Notes: generated from the letters alone by a model not told the origin. Positions 10,604 through 19,227 are shown, counted from the stretch's first letter. The stretch is 64,000 bases of DNA from Pinisolibacter aquiterrae (GCF_019160155.1 NZ_JAFNIH010000044.1:124001-188000), one strand, 5' to 3'. A program made the numbers and translations.

Positions 10604-11830
10604 TCAGCCGAGAGTTTCGACGATGCGGACGAGAGCGTCCTCGGTGAGGGCGAGCGATTCGACCATGGCGATGCGCAGCCAGCGCTCGCCGGGATTGGCG
10701 CCGTCGAGGCCGAGGCCGGAGAGGTAGCCGCCGGGGATGGTGCGCACCCCGGCCTCGCGCCACAGCCGCAAGGCGACCGCCTCGCCACCGCCGTGTTCGG
10801 CGACGTCGAGCCACAGGAAGAAGCCGCCGGGCGGCGTGGCATAGCCCCAGCGAGTGCCGAGGATGCGCTCGGCGGCGGCGAATTTGGCGTCGTAGAGGCG
10901 GCGGTTCTCGGCGACGTGGGTCTCGTCGGAGAGGGCGGCGACGGCGACGGCCTGGACCGGGGTCGGCACCTGCGGCGCCGCCATGTTGCGGAACGCCACC
11001 CAGCGCGACAGGAAGTCGCCGTCGCCGACGGCGAAGCCGCAGCGCAGGCCCGGCAGGTTCGAGCGCTTGGAGAGCGAATTGAAGGCGATCACGCGGGCGA
11101 AGCCCTCCGGCGTGGTCGCGGCGGCGGCGAGGACGCCCTCGGGCGGGTGGCCGTCGCGATAGATCTCCGAATAGCACTCGTCGGCGAAGAGCATGAAGCC
11201 GTGGCGCCGGGCGAGGGCGATCGCGCGGAGCCAGTCGGCGCGGGAGGCGACCGCCCCCTGCGGATTGGCGGGCGAGGCGTAATAGAGCGCGACGGTGCGG
11301 GCGAGGAGATCCTCGGGCAGGCGATCGAGATCGGGCAGGAAGCCGGTGTCGGGGCCGGCGTCGATCATCACGACCTCGCAGCCGGCGGCGGCGGCACCGG
11401 CGGCATAGGCCTGATAGAAGGGGTTGGGCAACAGGATCGCCGGGCGGTCGGAGGTGCCGGTCCAACGCCGGCGGGCCTCGAGCGCGGCGTAGAACAGGCC
11501 CTCGCGCGAGCCGTTGAGCGGCAGCACGCCGCGGTCGACGTCGATCGTGCCGGCGGTGAGGCCGAAGCGATGCTCCGACCAGTCGGCGACGGCGCGGCGG
11601 AAGGCGTCGGTGCCCTTGATGGTCGGATAGCGGCCGAAACCGGCGATCTCGCGGGCCATCACCGGCGCGACGAAGGCGGGGAGGGCATGGCGCGGCTCGC
11701 CGACCGTCAGATTGATCGGGGCCCGGCCCGGCGCGTGCGGCGCGAGCAGATCGGTCAGCCGCTGGAACGGCGACGTGAAGGCGACGTCGGCGGGGGCGGC
11801 GGAATGTGGGGCGGGCGTGGTCGCGGTCAT
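10604..11830 (-). CDS. PLP-dependent class I/II aminotransferase
   Basis: This 408-residue fold-type I enzyme contains [12 protein letters not shown] (substrate-binding Asn), [13 protein letters not shown] (the Asp contacting the PLP ring nitrogen and the Tyr) and [17 protein letters not shown], in which the Lys of SKR is the Schiff-base residue. The closest general resemblance is to the aspartate aminotransferase and N-succinyldiaminopimelate aminotransferase (DapC) group, so a role in lysine/diaminopimelate synthesis is possible but not shown. It heads the block that continues with ftsK. The start at 11830 is chosen at MTATTPAPH; an open extension of ten codons lies upstream. The ribosome site is weak. 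Confidence 0.88.
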   Translation of the reverse strand: MTATTPAPHSAAPADVAFTSPFQRLTDLLAPHAPGRAPINLTVGEPRHALPAFVAPVMAREIAGFGRYPTIKGTDAFRRAVADWSEHRFGLTAGTIDVDRGVLPLNGSREGLFYAALEARRRWTGTSDRPAILLPNPFYQAYAAGAAAAGCEVVMIDAGPDTGFLPDLDRLPEDLLARTVALYYASPANPQGAVASRADWLRAIALARRHGFMLFADECYSEIYRDGHPPEGVLAAAATTPEGFARVIAFNSLSKRSNLPGLRCGFAVGDGDFLSRWVAFRNMAAPQVPTPVQAVAVAALSDETHVAENRRLYDAKFAAAERILGTRWGYATPPGGFFLWLDVAEHGGGEAVALRLWREAGVRTIPGGYLSGLGLDGANPGERWLRIAMVESLALTEDALVRIVETLG

Positions 11831-11928
11831 GACGGTCCGATGTCTCGCAGATTCGGCCAAAGCCTAGCGGTCGACGGTTAAGCGGCTGTTAACCAAGCCG
11901 ATCCGCAGCGTGGAAAGCGTCGACCGAA

Positions 11929-11966
11929 CGAAACGAAAACCCCCGGATGGCGAGCCACCCGGGGGT
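11929..11966 (-). terminator. Rho-independent terminator after amtB
   Basis: On the minus strand ACCCCCGG (11966-11959) pairs with CCGGGGGT (11946-11939), with an inner TGGC/GCCA extension, and is followed by TTTCGTTTCG. It lies about 45 bases beyond the amtB stop and separates amtB from the aminotransferase gene. Confidence 0.85.
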
Positions 11967-12011
11967 CTTCTGGTCGGATCGGTCGGCGATCGGCGAGGCC
12001 GATCGACGGGA

Positions 12012-13424
12012 TCAGTTGTAGGCGCGCTCGCCGTGGGTGGCGATGTCGAGGCCTTCGCGCTCCGCCTGCTCGGTGACGCGCAGACCGAAGATCATCTTGA
12101 TCACATAGAGCGAGACGAAGGAGACGACGCCGGTGGTGACGATACACACCAGGACGGCCTTGGCCTGAATGACCAGCTGACCGGCGATGGTGTATTCGCC
12201 GACGCCGAAGCCGCCGAGCGAGGGGGCCGCGACGATCGCGGTGCCGAGCGCACCGACGACACCGCCGACGCCGTGGACGCCGAAGACGTCGAGGCTGTCG
12301 TCATAGCCGAGCATCGGCTTGATCGAGACGACCGCCCAGAGGCAGACCACACCGGCGACGGCGCCGAGGACGATGGCACCACCCGCGCCGGCGAGACCGG
12401 CGGCCGGGGTGATCGCGACGAGGCCGGCGACGGCACCCGAGGCGGCGCCGAGCATGGAGGCATGACCACGGGTCAGCCACTCGACGAACATCCAGGCGAG
12501 GGCGGCGGCGGCGGTGGCGACGATGGTGTTGAGGATCGCCTGAGCGGTCAGGCCGTTGGCCTCGAGGTTGGAACCGGCGTTGAAGCCGAACCAGCCGACC
12601 CACAGGAGGCAGGCGCCGATCATGGTCAGCACGAGGCTGTGCGGAGCCATGTTGTCCTTGTTGAAGCCGATGCGCTTGCCGAGGACGATACAGGCGACGA
12701 GACCCGCGACACCGGCGTTGATGTGAACGACCGTGCCGCCGGCGAAGTCGAGCGCGCCCCAGCCGAACAGCAGGCCCGAGGGAGCGTCGGCCGCGGACGG
12801 GCCGCCCCACCACCACACCATGTGGGCCATGGGCAGGTAGGAGAAGGTGAACCAGACCACCAGGAAGACCATCACGGCGGCGAACTTGATGCGCTCGGCG
12901 ATGGCGCCGATGATCAGGGCCGGGGTGATCGCGGCGAAGGTGAGCTGGAAGATGACGAAGGTCAGCTCGGGGATGTAGACGCCCTTGGTGAAGGTCTCGG
13001 CGACGCTGTCGGTCGTGACCCCGGCGAGGAACATCTTGTCGAGCGTGCCGATGAAGGGCGTCAGCGCGGTCGCGTCGGCGGCGGTGCCGGCGCCGGTGAA
13101 GGCGAGCGAGTAGCCGTAGACGACCCAGAGGATCGAGATCAGCGAGAAGCCGGCGAAGACCTGAACCAGGACCGACAGCACGTTCTTGGAGCGGACCAGG
13201 CCGCCGTAGAACAACGCCAGACCCGGAATGGTCATCATGATGACGAGGATGGTGGAGACCAGCATCCAGGTCGTGTCACCCTTGTCCACCTTGGGGGCGG
13301 CGGCGGCCGTGGCGGCGGCATCCTGGGCGAAGGCCGGCAGAGCGGTGAAGAGGCTCAGACCGAGCGCGAGGGCGGAAGCCTTGGCGGCGTCGACACCTCT
13401 GTCGAGAGTGGGGACGAACTTCAT
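12012..13424 (-). CDS. amtB: Ammonium transporter AmtB
   Basis: This 470-residue channel protein has an N-terminal signal-like segment (ALALGLSLFTALPAFAQ) that is normally removed, then eleven expected transmembrane helices. Family landmarks are PGLALFYGGLVRSKNVLS in the first helix, MAHMVWWWGG with the periplasmic Trp, and FAGGTVVHINAGVAGL, which contributes one of the twin pore His. DVFGVHGVGGVVGALG carries the other. AmtB conducts ammonia across the inner membrane and is closed by the trimeric PII protein encoded just upstream. It starts 20 bases after the glnK stop, forming the classical glnK-amtB operon, and ends at a strong terminator. Confidence 0.98.
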   Translation of the reverse strand: MKFVPTLDRGVDAAKASALALGLSLFTALPAFAQDAAATAAAAPKVDKGDTTWMLVSTILVIMMTIPGLALFYGGLVRSKNVLSVLVQVFAGFSLISILWVVYGYSLAFTGAGTAADATALTPFIGTLDKMFLAGVTTDSVAETFTKGVYIPELTFVIFQLTFAAITPALIIGAIAERIKFAAVMVFLVVWFTFSYLPMAHMVWWWGGPSAADAPSGLLFGWGALDFAGGTVVHINAGVAGLVACIVLGKRIGFNKDNMAPHSLVLTMIGACLLWVGWFGFNAGSNLEANGLTAQAILNTIVATAAAALAWMFVEWLTRGHASMLGAASGAVAGLVAITPAAGLAGAGGAIVLGAVAGVVCLWAVVSIKPMLGYDDSLDVFGVHGVGGVVGALGTAIVAAPSLGGFGVGEYTIAGQLVIQAKAVLVCIVTTGVVSFVSLYVIKMIFGLRVTEQAEREGLDIATHGERAYN

Positions 13425-13444
13425 ACGGATTGCTCCTCTCGGGC

Positions 13445-13801
<357 letters not shown>

Positions 13802-13880
13802 CTACGCCCGATCGGTGCGACCGGAGCTGACTGAAGACAGGTGCGGGCGGGTGAGGCCCGACCGACGCCACGGCCTTGTA

Positions 13881-13897
13881 ATCAAGACCCGTGCCAA
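13881..13897 (-). promoter_or_regulatory. Sigma-54 type (-24/-12) promoter of glnK-amtB
   Basis: The minus strand reads TTGGCACGGGTCTTGAT here, against the RpoN consensus TGGCACG-N4-TTGCW. The -24 half is perfect; the -12 half has TTGA in place of TTGC. It is about 100 bases upstream of the glnK start and oriented correctly. Known glnK-amtB operons in this group are NtrC/RpoN dependent. I could not define a convincing NtrC site further upstream. Confidence 0.72.
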
Positions 13898-14187
13898 GTG
13901 TCCGAAATCGGCATCAATGTTTGAGAAACCAAGCGAATCCGCGACGCTTCCGGCGAACCGTTTCGGCGTGGCTCCTCGCAGATGCGAGACGACTGATGAA
14001 AAAATGTGCTGCCTTTGCCGAAAAATGGCCGAAACGCGGCGAATCATCGCGGGAAACTGCTCGAGAATGAGGCGTGTGCGCGAAGGCGCGACTCTCGCCT
14101 CCCCGGATTTCGGCCCGGCGCGGGCGCGATCGACTCGCGATCGGGCAGGACGACTCGTTATCGTGCAGGCGCCGATCGGGGGGGGCC
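13898..14187. other. Gene-free stretch between glnK and tesB
   Basis: About 290 bases without a convincing gene. It holds DNA upstream of the sigma-54 promoter, where NtrC sites would be expected, and the region beyond the tesB stop. It includes an AT-richer patch at about 13995-14035. I see no clear terminator and no small gene. Confidence 0.5.
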
Positions 14188-15072
14188 TCAGCCGGGGGTT
14201 CCGCGCGTCCGCGCCGAGGCCTCGCGCATCAGGCCCTCCTGGGCGGTGGAGACGACGAGACGGCCGTCGCGCGTCCACAGCGATCCGCGGCAGAAGCCGC
14301 GCCCGGAGCCGGAGAAGGGGCTGTCCTGGTCGTAGAGCAGCCAGTCGTCGGCGCGGAACGGGGCATGGAACCACATGGCGTGGTCGAGGCTGGCGAGCTG
14401 GAGATCGCGATCGAACACCGAGCGGCCGTGGGCGAAGAGCGCGGTGTCGAGCAGCGTCATGTCCGAGGCATAGGCGAGGACGGCGGCGTGGAGGGCCGGA
14501 TCGTCGGGCAGCGGGCCGGTGGTGCGGACCCAGACCTGCTGATGCGGATCGAGCGGCTGGTCGGAGACGTAATGGGCGAAATCGGTCGGGCGTAGTTCGA
14601 TCGGCCGATCGCGCTCCCAATAGGCGCGGACGTTGTCGGGGGCGCCCTCGAGGAAGCGTTCCTTCAGTTCCTTCTCGCCCGGCAGGGTCTCGGGGAGCGG
14701 CGCGCTCGGCATGGTCACCTGATGGGTGAGGCCGACGTCCTCGCGGCGGTGGAAGGAGGCGGCCATCGAGAATATGGCGGCGCCGTGCTGGATCGCCACC
14801 ACCCGGCGGGTGGTGAAGGAGCCGCCGTCGCGGATCCGCTCGACCTGATAGACGATCGGCACCGAGGGATCGCCGGGCCGCATGAAATAGCCGTGGAGGG
14901 AGTGGACCGGACGGTCCTTCACGGTGCGGGTCGCCGCCACCAGTGCCTGACCGACCACCTGACCGCCGAAGACGCGCTGCCAGCCGACCTGGGGGCTGCG
15001 GCCGCGAAAGAGATCCTGTTCCAGGGTCTCGAGGTCGAGGATGTCGAGGAGGCCGGCCACGGCGTCGTTCAT
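14188..15072 (-). CDS. tesB: Acyl-CoA thioesterase II (TesB family)
   Basis: This 294-residue double hot-dog protein begins MNDAVAGLLDILDLETLEQDLFRG, typical of TesB. The first hot-dog contains GQALVAATRTV and SLHGYFMRPGDP. The second carries the catalytic set seen in TesB enzymes: LASLDHAMWFH (Asp), DSPFSGSGRGFCRG (the Thr/Ser position) and STAQEGLMR (Gln). It hydrolyses medium and long acyl-CoA to free acid and CoA. The length is normal. The start at 15072 opens the conserved N-terminus; the frame remains open far upstream without family-like sequence. It is divergent from the UbiH-type gene, 204 bases away. Confidence 0.95.
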   Translation of the reverse strand: MNDAVAGLLDILDLETLEQDLFRGRSPQVGWQRVFGGQVVGQALVAATRTVKDRPVHSLHGYFMRPGDPSVPIVYQVERIRDGGSFTTRRVVAIQHGAAIFSMAASFHRREDVGLTHQVTMPSAPLPETLPGEKELKERFLEGAPDNVRAYWERDRPIELRPTDFAHYVSDQPLDPHQQVWVRTTGPLPDDPALHAAVLAYASDMTLLDTALFAHGRSVFDRDLQLASLDHAMWFHAPFRADDWLLYDQDSPFSGSGRGFCRGSLWTRDGRLVVSTAQEGLMREASARTRGTPG

Positions 15073-15276
15073 CGGAGCGTCCCATCCGCAAGGGTGAAGC
15101 TGTTGCCGAGAGCGTTCGCATCCCTCGGCGCCGCGCGTCAAGGCGACTGTCGGAGCAGTGATCTTCGCGGAACGCGGCGCGGGTGGCGTTCGTGGCGCGC
15201 GCGCACTATGACTGATCCGGGAGCGACGCCGAGGCCCGAGGACGATCGGGCCGGCCCAGCCATCGAGGAGACCGTC

Positions 15277-16509
15277 ATGCCGTTCGACTTCGACGTGATC
15301 ATCGCCGGGGGTGGACACGTGGGCGCGTCGCTGGCGCTGGCGTTGAAGCGCGGCGATCCGCATCTGCGGGTGGCGATGATCGATCCGGCGCCGGTTCACG
15401 CGGGGGTGGATCTGCGCGCCTCGGCGATCGCGGCGGCGGCGCGGCGCTTCTACGAGAGCCTCGAGGTGTGGGCGCCGATGGCGGTGGAGGCGCAGCCGAT
15501 CGTCGACATGGTGGTGACCGATTCGCGGCTCGACGACGCCGTGCGCCCGGTGTTCCTCACCTTCGACGCCGCGCTCGACACGGGCGAGCCCTTCGCCCAC
15601 ATGGTGCCGAACGGGGTGATGGTCCGCGCGCTCGTCGACGCGTGCCGCGCGGCCGGGGTCGATCTCCTGATGCCGGAGCGGGTGGTGGACTTCACCACCG
15701 GCGAGACGTCGGTGACGGTCGGGCTCGGCTCGGGGCGCTCGGTGACGGCGGGGCTCCTGGTCGCGGCCGACGGGGTGCGGTCGCGGCTGCGCGATCTCGC
15801 CGGGATCGGCGTGGTGAAATGGGACTACGGGCAGTCGGGGATCGTCACGACGGTGGCGCACGAGCGGCCACACGAGGGACGCGCCGTCGAGCATTTCCTG
15901 CCCTCGGGTCCCTTCGCCATCCTGCCGCTGATCGACGACGCCGACGGCCGCCATCGCTCGTCGCTGGTGTGGACGGAGAAGAGCGCGACGGCGGATCGGC
16001 TGGTGGCCGGCGACGACTTCACCTTCGCGCTCGAACTCGAGCGGCGGTTCGGTCGGCAGTTGGGGCGGATCGAGGTCCTGGCGCCGCCGAAGGCGTTTCC
16101 GCTCGGCCTGACGCTCGCGCGCGACTGGGTCCGGCCGCGGTTCGCGCTGGTGGGCGACGCCGCCCACGGCATTCATCCGATCGCCGGCCAGGGGCTCAAC
16201 ATCGGCCTGCGCGACGTGGCGACGCTCGCCGAGACGATCGTCGACGCGCGGCGGCTCGGGCTCGATCCGGGCGGGCTCGACGTGCTCTCGGGCTACGAGC
16301 GGCGCCGCCGCTTCGACGCCTTCGAGATGGGCGTGGTCACCGACGTGCTCAATCGGCTCTTCTCCAACGACCTGCCGCCGATCCGAGCGCTGCGCGACGT
16401 CGGTCTCGGGCTGGTCGATCGGCTCGGCGCGCTGAAGCGCCGTTTCATCCGCGAGGCGGCGGGGATCGACGGGGCGATCCCGCGCGCGATGCGGGGCGAG
16501 CGGCCCTGA
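15277..16509 (+). CDS. FAD-dependent UbiH/UbiF/VisC-family hydroxylase
   Basis: This 410-residue flavoprotein has an FAD Rossmann motif at the N-terminus (VIIAGGGHVGASLALAL, about residues 7-23), a middle LVAADGVRSRLRDLAG (the conserved DG motif) and the family signature FALVGDAAHGIHPIAGQGLNIGLRD. These aromatic hydroxylases act on ubiquinone precursors. The exact ring position (UbiH, UbiF, UbiI or UbiL type) cannot be told by eye, so no symbol is given. The start at 15277 is chosen because GAGGAG lies 7 bases upstream and the flavin motif begins at once; an ATG at 15209 in the same frame is less likely. It is a single gene divergent from tesB. Confidence 0.93.
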   Translation: MPFDFDVIIAGGGHVGASLALALKRGDPHLRVAMIDPAPVHAGVDLRASAIAAAARRFYESLEVWAPMAVEAQPIVDMVVTDSRLDDAVRPVFLTFDAALDTGEPFAHMVPNGVMVRALVDACRAAGVDLLMPERVVDFTTGETSVTVGLGSGRSVTAGLLVAADGVRSRLRDLAGIGVVKWDYGQSGIVTTVAHERPHEGRAVEHFLPSGPFAILPLIDDADGRHRSSLVWTEKSATADRLVAGDDFTFALELERRFGRQLGRIEVLAPPKAFPLGLTLARDWVRPRFALVGDAAHGIHPIAGQGLNIGLRDVATLAETIVDARRLGLDPGGLDVLSGYERRRRFDAFEMGVVTDVLNRLFSNDLPPIRALRDVGLGLVDRLGALKRRFIREAAGIDGAIPRAMRGERP

Positions 16510-16639
16510 TCGGCTCGATGAACGTCGGCTGAAGATACGGATCAGAAGCGGTTCAGGGCGGGGGTGCGAGAGTGGCGTCATTCCGGAAGCGGGCATCGCC
16601 GCTTCGGTGGCTCCTCACTCGGACCCTTCGGAGGCCGTC

Positions 16640-16933
16640 ATGATCTCTTCCTCGCGCAAGTCGCTTCTGGCTCTGGCCACTCTCGCCACGATCGTCACCG
16701 CCGGCTTCGCCGCGCCGGCCGCCGCCCAGGGCTGGGGCGGCTGGGATCGCGGCGGCTGGGATCGCGGCGGCTGGGAAGACCGCCGGGGCTGGGATCGCGG
16801 TCGCGGCGACTGGGGGTGGGGCCGTCGGCCCCATTGGCACCGCGAACGGTGCTGGGTCGAGGTTCGTCCGATGCGGGTGATGACCCCGTGGGGACCCCGC
16901 ATCCGTCAGGTCGAGCAGCGCGTCTGCCGTTGA
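16640..16933 (+). CDS. Small secreted Gly/Trp/Arg-rich protein with C-terminal MTPWGPR motif
   Basis: This 97-residue protein has a signal peptide (hydrophobic core LLALATLATIVTAGFAAPAAA, cleavage expected after AQ near residue 30). A GGWDRGGWDRGGW tandem repeat comes next, then a C-terminal block with Cys, RVMTPWGPRI and a terminal VCR. GGAGG stands at good spacing before the start. The block CW-x(n)-RVMTPWGPR-x(n)-VCR is shared with the next small gene about 350 bases downstream, so the two are paralogues despite different middles. The two Cys may form a disulfide in the periplasm. I do not recognise a named family, and the function is unknown. Confidence 0.8.
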   Translation: MISSSRKSLLALATLATIVTAGFAAPAAAQGWGGWDRGGWDRGGWEDRRGWDRGRGDWGWGRRPHWHRERCWVEVRPMRVMTPWGPRIRQVEQRVCR

Positions 16934-17289
16934 GGCACCTCGTGCGGACATGAACTGGACATGAACGATGACCTCAGGTCGAGTTCAGTCGATCGACCTC
17001 ACCATCGATGGCGTCCGTCATGCGGGCGTCGCGATCTTCCGAAGTTCGGACGGTCATTCAGTCGAAAGTCGAGCGGTGTCTTTCCGGATCGACGGCGAGA
17101 TACGAGCCTGACACACTTCCGTTGCCGTTCGTGGTGCCTTCGCGGCCCGGGATCGGTTCACGAACGCCGCGACGTCACCGACCAGACGTGCGCGGGGTTC
17201 TCGGGCGAAGGGTCGCAGAGCGCGGCCCGACGCCGACGAGGCTCGCGACGGTCGCCGCCGTCGCCGGCCTCGAGCCTCGGGAGGGGCCC
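16934..17289. other. Gene-free stretch between the two small secreted protein genes
   Basis: About 356 bases with no convincing coding sequence. A weak 7-bp inverted repeat (AGGTCGA at 16976-16982, TCGACCT at 16993-16999) lies shortly after the first gene. The separate ribosome sites and the long gap suggest the second gene has its own promoter in this interval, but I cannot place it securely. Confidence 0.5.
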
Positions 17290-17544
17290 ATGTCGTTCTT
17301 CAACAAAAAGACTCTCTACGGACTGGTCGCGGCCGCCTTTCTGCTCGGCGCCGTCGGGCCGGCCGCCGCTCAGGGCTGGCATCGTCCGCCGCCGCCGCGT
17401 CCCGGTTGGGGCGCTCCGCCGCCGCCGATGCATCGCTGGCGCCCGCCGCCGCGCCGCCATTGCTGGACCCAGGAACGCCGGGTTCGCGTCATGACGCCGT
17501 GGGGACCGCGCTGGCAGACCCGCCACGTCCGCGTCTGCCGTTGA
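17290..17544 (+). CDS. Small secreted Pro/Arg/Trp-rich protein with C-terminal MTPWGPR motif
   Basis: This 84-residue protein has a signal peptide (core YGLVAAAFLLGAVGPAAA, cleavage after AQ near residue 28). A Pro-rich middle follows (HRPPPPRPGWGAPPPP). The C-terminal block has CW, RVMTPWGPRW and ends VCR. That block matches the preceding small gene nearly residue for residue, while the middles differ (Pro-rich here, Gly/Trp/Asp-rich there). This suggests duplication with a conserved folded tail and a freely evolving linker. GGGAGG precedes the ATG and a 9-bp hairpin follows 12 bases after the stop. The function is unknown; a periplasmic or surface role is inferred from the signal peptide. 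Confidence 0.82.
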   Translation: MSFFNKKTLYGLVAAAFLLGAVGPAAAQGWHRPPPPRPGWGAPPPPMHRWRPPPRRHCWTQERRVRVMTPWGPRWQTRHVRVCR

Positions 17545-17556
17545 GGCGAAGGTCGA

Positions 17557-17578
17557 GCGGCCGGAGCGATCCGGCCGC
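17557..17578 (+). terminator. Hairpin terminator after the second small secreted gene
   Basis: A perfect 9-bp stem GCGGCCGGA/TCCGGCCGC is closed by a GCGA tetraloop, 12 bases after the stop codon. It has no T tract, so termination may rely on Rho or be weak. Confidence 0.5.
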
Positions 17579-17670
17579 CTCCGTCCGACGATCGTCGCGA
17601 GGGCCGGACCGGAAGGACGGTTCCTCGGATCATCGACATGTTTCCGCGCGGCGCCCTCACGGGCGCCGTC

Positions 17671-17714
17671 GGCGTCTCACGGCCAGGTGTCTCATGGCCA
17701 GGTGTCTCATGGCG
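17671..17714. repeat. Three tandem copies of a 15-bp unit
   Basis: Units GGYGTCTCAYGGCCA occur at 17671-17685, 17686-17700 and 17701-17714; the last is cut to 14 bases. Copies two and three are identical over the bases present, and copy one differs at two positions. They follow a GGCGCCC/GGGCGCC hairpin (17650-17667), in the gap after the small secreted gene and just beyond the stop of the acetyltransferase on the minus strand. Confidence 0.8.
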
Positions 17715-17727
17715 CCGTCGCGCGGGA

Positions 17728-18177
17728 TCACTGCCGGGTGATCGGGACCACGTGAATGCGCGCCGGGGCGGTCGGGGCGACGCGCTCGGGCAGCGTGGAG
17801 CGGGCGCCCTCCTCGTCGACGATCCAGCGCAAGCGGCTCCAGGCGCGCCGGCGTCCCTCGGCCGACACGGCGGCGAGAAGCTCGCGCCCGGCGCCGAGAC
17901 CGCGTCGTTGCGGCCGGACGAAGAGCGTCTCCAGCAACCCCGTCTCCCGGCCGGTCAGGCAGTCGGTGAGCTCGTGGACGACGGCGACGCCGATCAACTC
18001 GCCGTCGAGGCGCGCACCGAAGAGTTCGATGCGCGGTTCGCAGAGCAATTGTTGCGCCCAGTAGCGATCCGGGCGCGGGGGCGATCCGCCGCGCCGTTCC
18101 TGAACGTGCTCGGCCAACAGCGTGGCGAGCGCGAGAGCGTGATCCGGTCCCAATCGTACGACGTCGACACTCGTCAT
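17728..18177 (-). CDS. GNAT-family N-acetyltransferase
   Basis: This 149-residue protein has a single GNAT domain. The central strand ELIGVAVVHEL leads to LLETLFVRPQRRGLGAGRELL, the V-x-P-x-x-R-G-x-G-x-G/A acetyl-CoA pyrophosphate loop at about residues 93-105. The acceptor is unknown. The ATG at 18177 is preferred: GGGGAG lies 9 bases upstream, whereas an in-frame TTG three codons earlier would lie almost on that site. The gene stands alone between the small secreted gene (convergent) and ccmG. Confidence 0.88.
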   Translation of the reverse strand: MTSVDVVRLGPDHALALATLLAEHVQERRGGSPPRPDRYWAQQLLCEPRIELFGARLDGELIGVAVVHELTDCLTGRETGLLETLFVRPQRRGLGAGRELLAAVSAEGRRRAWSRLRWIVDEEGARSTLPERVAPTAPARIHVVPITRQ

Positions 18178-18294
18178 CGAACGCAACTCCCCGAGAGGCT
18201 CGACGGCAAAGTTTCACCCAGGTGGCGGGTTTGTGCAAGTGCGTCGATCGTCGGCGGCGCCGGTGTGCGCCGCAGGACGGGGAGTGCGTGTCGA

Positions 18295-18921
18295 TCAGGG
18301 CTTCGCGGCGGCGAGCGCCTCGTCGATCTTGGGGCCGAGCACGGTGCGGACTGCGCCGTCGGAGAGCGGGCCGATGAACTTGTAGGAGATCACGCCGTCG
18401 GCGCGCACGACATAGGTCTCCGGCACGCCGTAGACGCCCCAGTCGATGCCGACGCGGCCGTTCTCGTCGAGGCCGGTGGCGACATAGGGGTTGCCCATGT
18501 CGGTGAGCCAGCGCGCGGCGTTGGCGGGCTCGTCCTTGTAGGCGATGCCGACGAGGCGGACGCGAGGGTCGTTCTTCAGGCGCTTCAGGGTCTCGTGCTC
18601 GACGCGGCACTCGACGCACCAGGAGGCCCAGAAGTTGACGACGGTGACCTTGCCGGGGCCGGGGGCCTTCAGATCGGCGGCGGCGAGGCCGGGCATCGGC
18701 GAGCCGTCGGCGAGGGGCACCGGCACCGGCGCCAGCGCGAAGGCGGGGGCGGGCTTGCCGAGCAGCACCGAGGGCAGCAGCGAGGGATCTCCGCCGGTCT
18801 CGAGCTTGTAGAGGAAGAAGCCGGCCAGGGTCGCGAAGAGCACCAGCGGCAGCATCACCACCAGCCGGGAGCGCGGCGCCGGACGCTCGGCGTCCTCGGG
18901 GAGCGTGTCGAGTTCGGTCAA
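18295..18921 (-). CDS. ccmG: Thiol:disulfide interchange protein CcmG/DsbE
   Basis: This 208-residue membrane-anchored periplasmic thioredoxin has one N-terminal helix (about residues 21-40, VVMLPLVLFATLAGFFLY). The thioredoxin domain carries the active site WASWCVECR near residue 103 and the cis-Pro in YGVPETYV. CcmG reduces apocytochrome c or CcmH Cys before haem ligation. The start appears to be TTG at 18921: it overlaps the ccmD stop as TTGA, GGGGGA sits 7 bases upstream, and no ATG or GTG fits without removing the anchor. WCVEC with Glu between the cysteines is typical of CcmG rather than general thioredoxins. Confidence 0.95.
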   Translation of the reverse strand: MTELDTLPEDAERPAPRSRLVVMLPLVLFATLAGFFLYKLETGGDPSLLPSVLLGKPAPAFALAPVPVPLADGSPMPGLAAADLKAPGPGKVTVVNFWASWCVECRVEHETLKRLKNDPRVRLVGIAYKDEPANAARWLTDMGNPYVATGLDENGRVGIDWGVYGVPETYVVRADGVISYKFIGPLSDGAVRTVLGPKIDEALAAAKP

Positions 18922-19148
18922 CGGGCATCCCCCGTGGTCGGTTGCGCGGAGCGGCTCATGCCCATGCCCTGAGACTGACTCTGGGACTGGCCCTGGGAGC
19001 GGCGATGGACGCCGCGCGCCTCGAGTTCGGCGAGCCGGCGGCGCTGGGCGCGGCCGTCGAGCACCACCCAGGCGAAGAGCCCGACGACCACGAGGATCGA
19101 GAGGCCGTAGGAGGCGAGGATGAAGCCGGCGTGGTTTCCTAAATCCAT
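18918..19148 (-). CDS. ccmD: Haem exporter protein CcmD
   Basis: This 76-residue protein has one transmembrane helix (FILASYGLSILVVVGLFAWVV, about residues 9-29) after MDLGNHAGF. The helix is followed by a basic stretch RAQRRRLAELEARG, the usual CcmD pattern. The tail is unusually rich in Gln/Ser (SQGQSQSQSQGMGMS). CcmD links CcmC with CcmE during haem handover. The ATG at 19148 is preferred over a GTG three codons upstream because GGAG is 9 bases from the ATG and would abut the GTG. It is coupled to ccmG by a TTGA overlap and lies 79 bases after ccmC. Confidence 0.92.
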   Translation of the reverse strand: MDLGNHAGFILASYGLSILVVVGLFAWVVLDGRAQRRRLAELEARGVHRRSQGQSQSQSQGMGMSRSAQPTTGDAR

Positions 19149-19227
19149 GGCGCTCACTCCGCTCGGCCGCGTTGTTCGATCGCGTTCACTTCGCGATGGC
19201 GTTCGATGGTCGCTGCGTTCACGGCGT

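Noticed and set aside
7614-10727. Open frame of about 1000 codons opposite ftsK and lolA
   Set aside because: It is antisense to two well-supported genes, has a composition typical of shadow frames and no recognisable motif or ribosome site.
18178-18186. Three-codon longer start (TTG) for the 17.7-kb acetyltransferase
   Set aside because: The TTG would lie almost against the GGGGAG ribosome site, while the ATG at 18177 has proper spacing.
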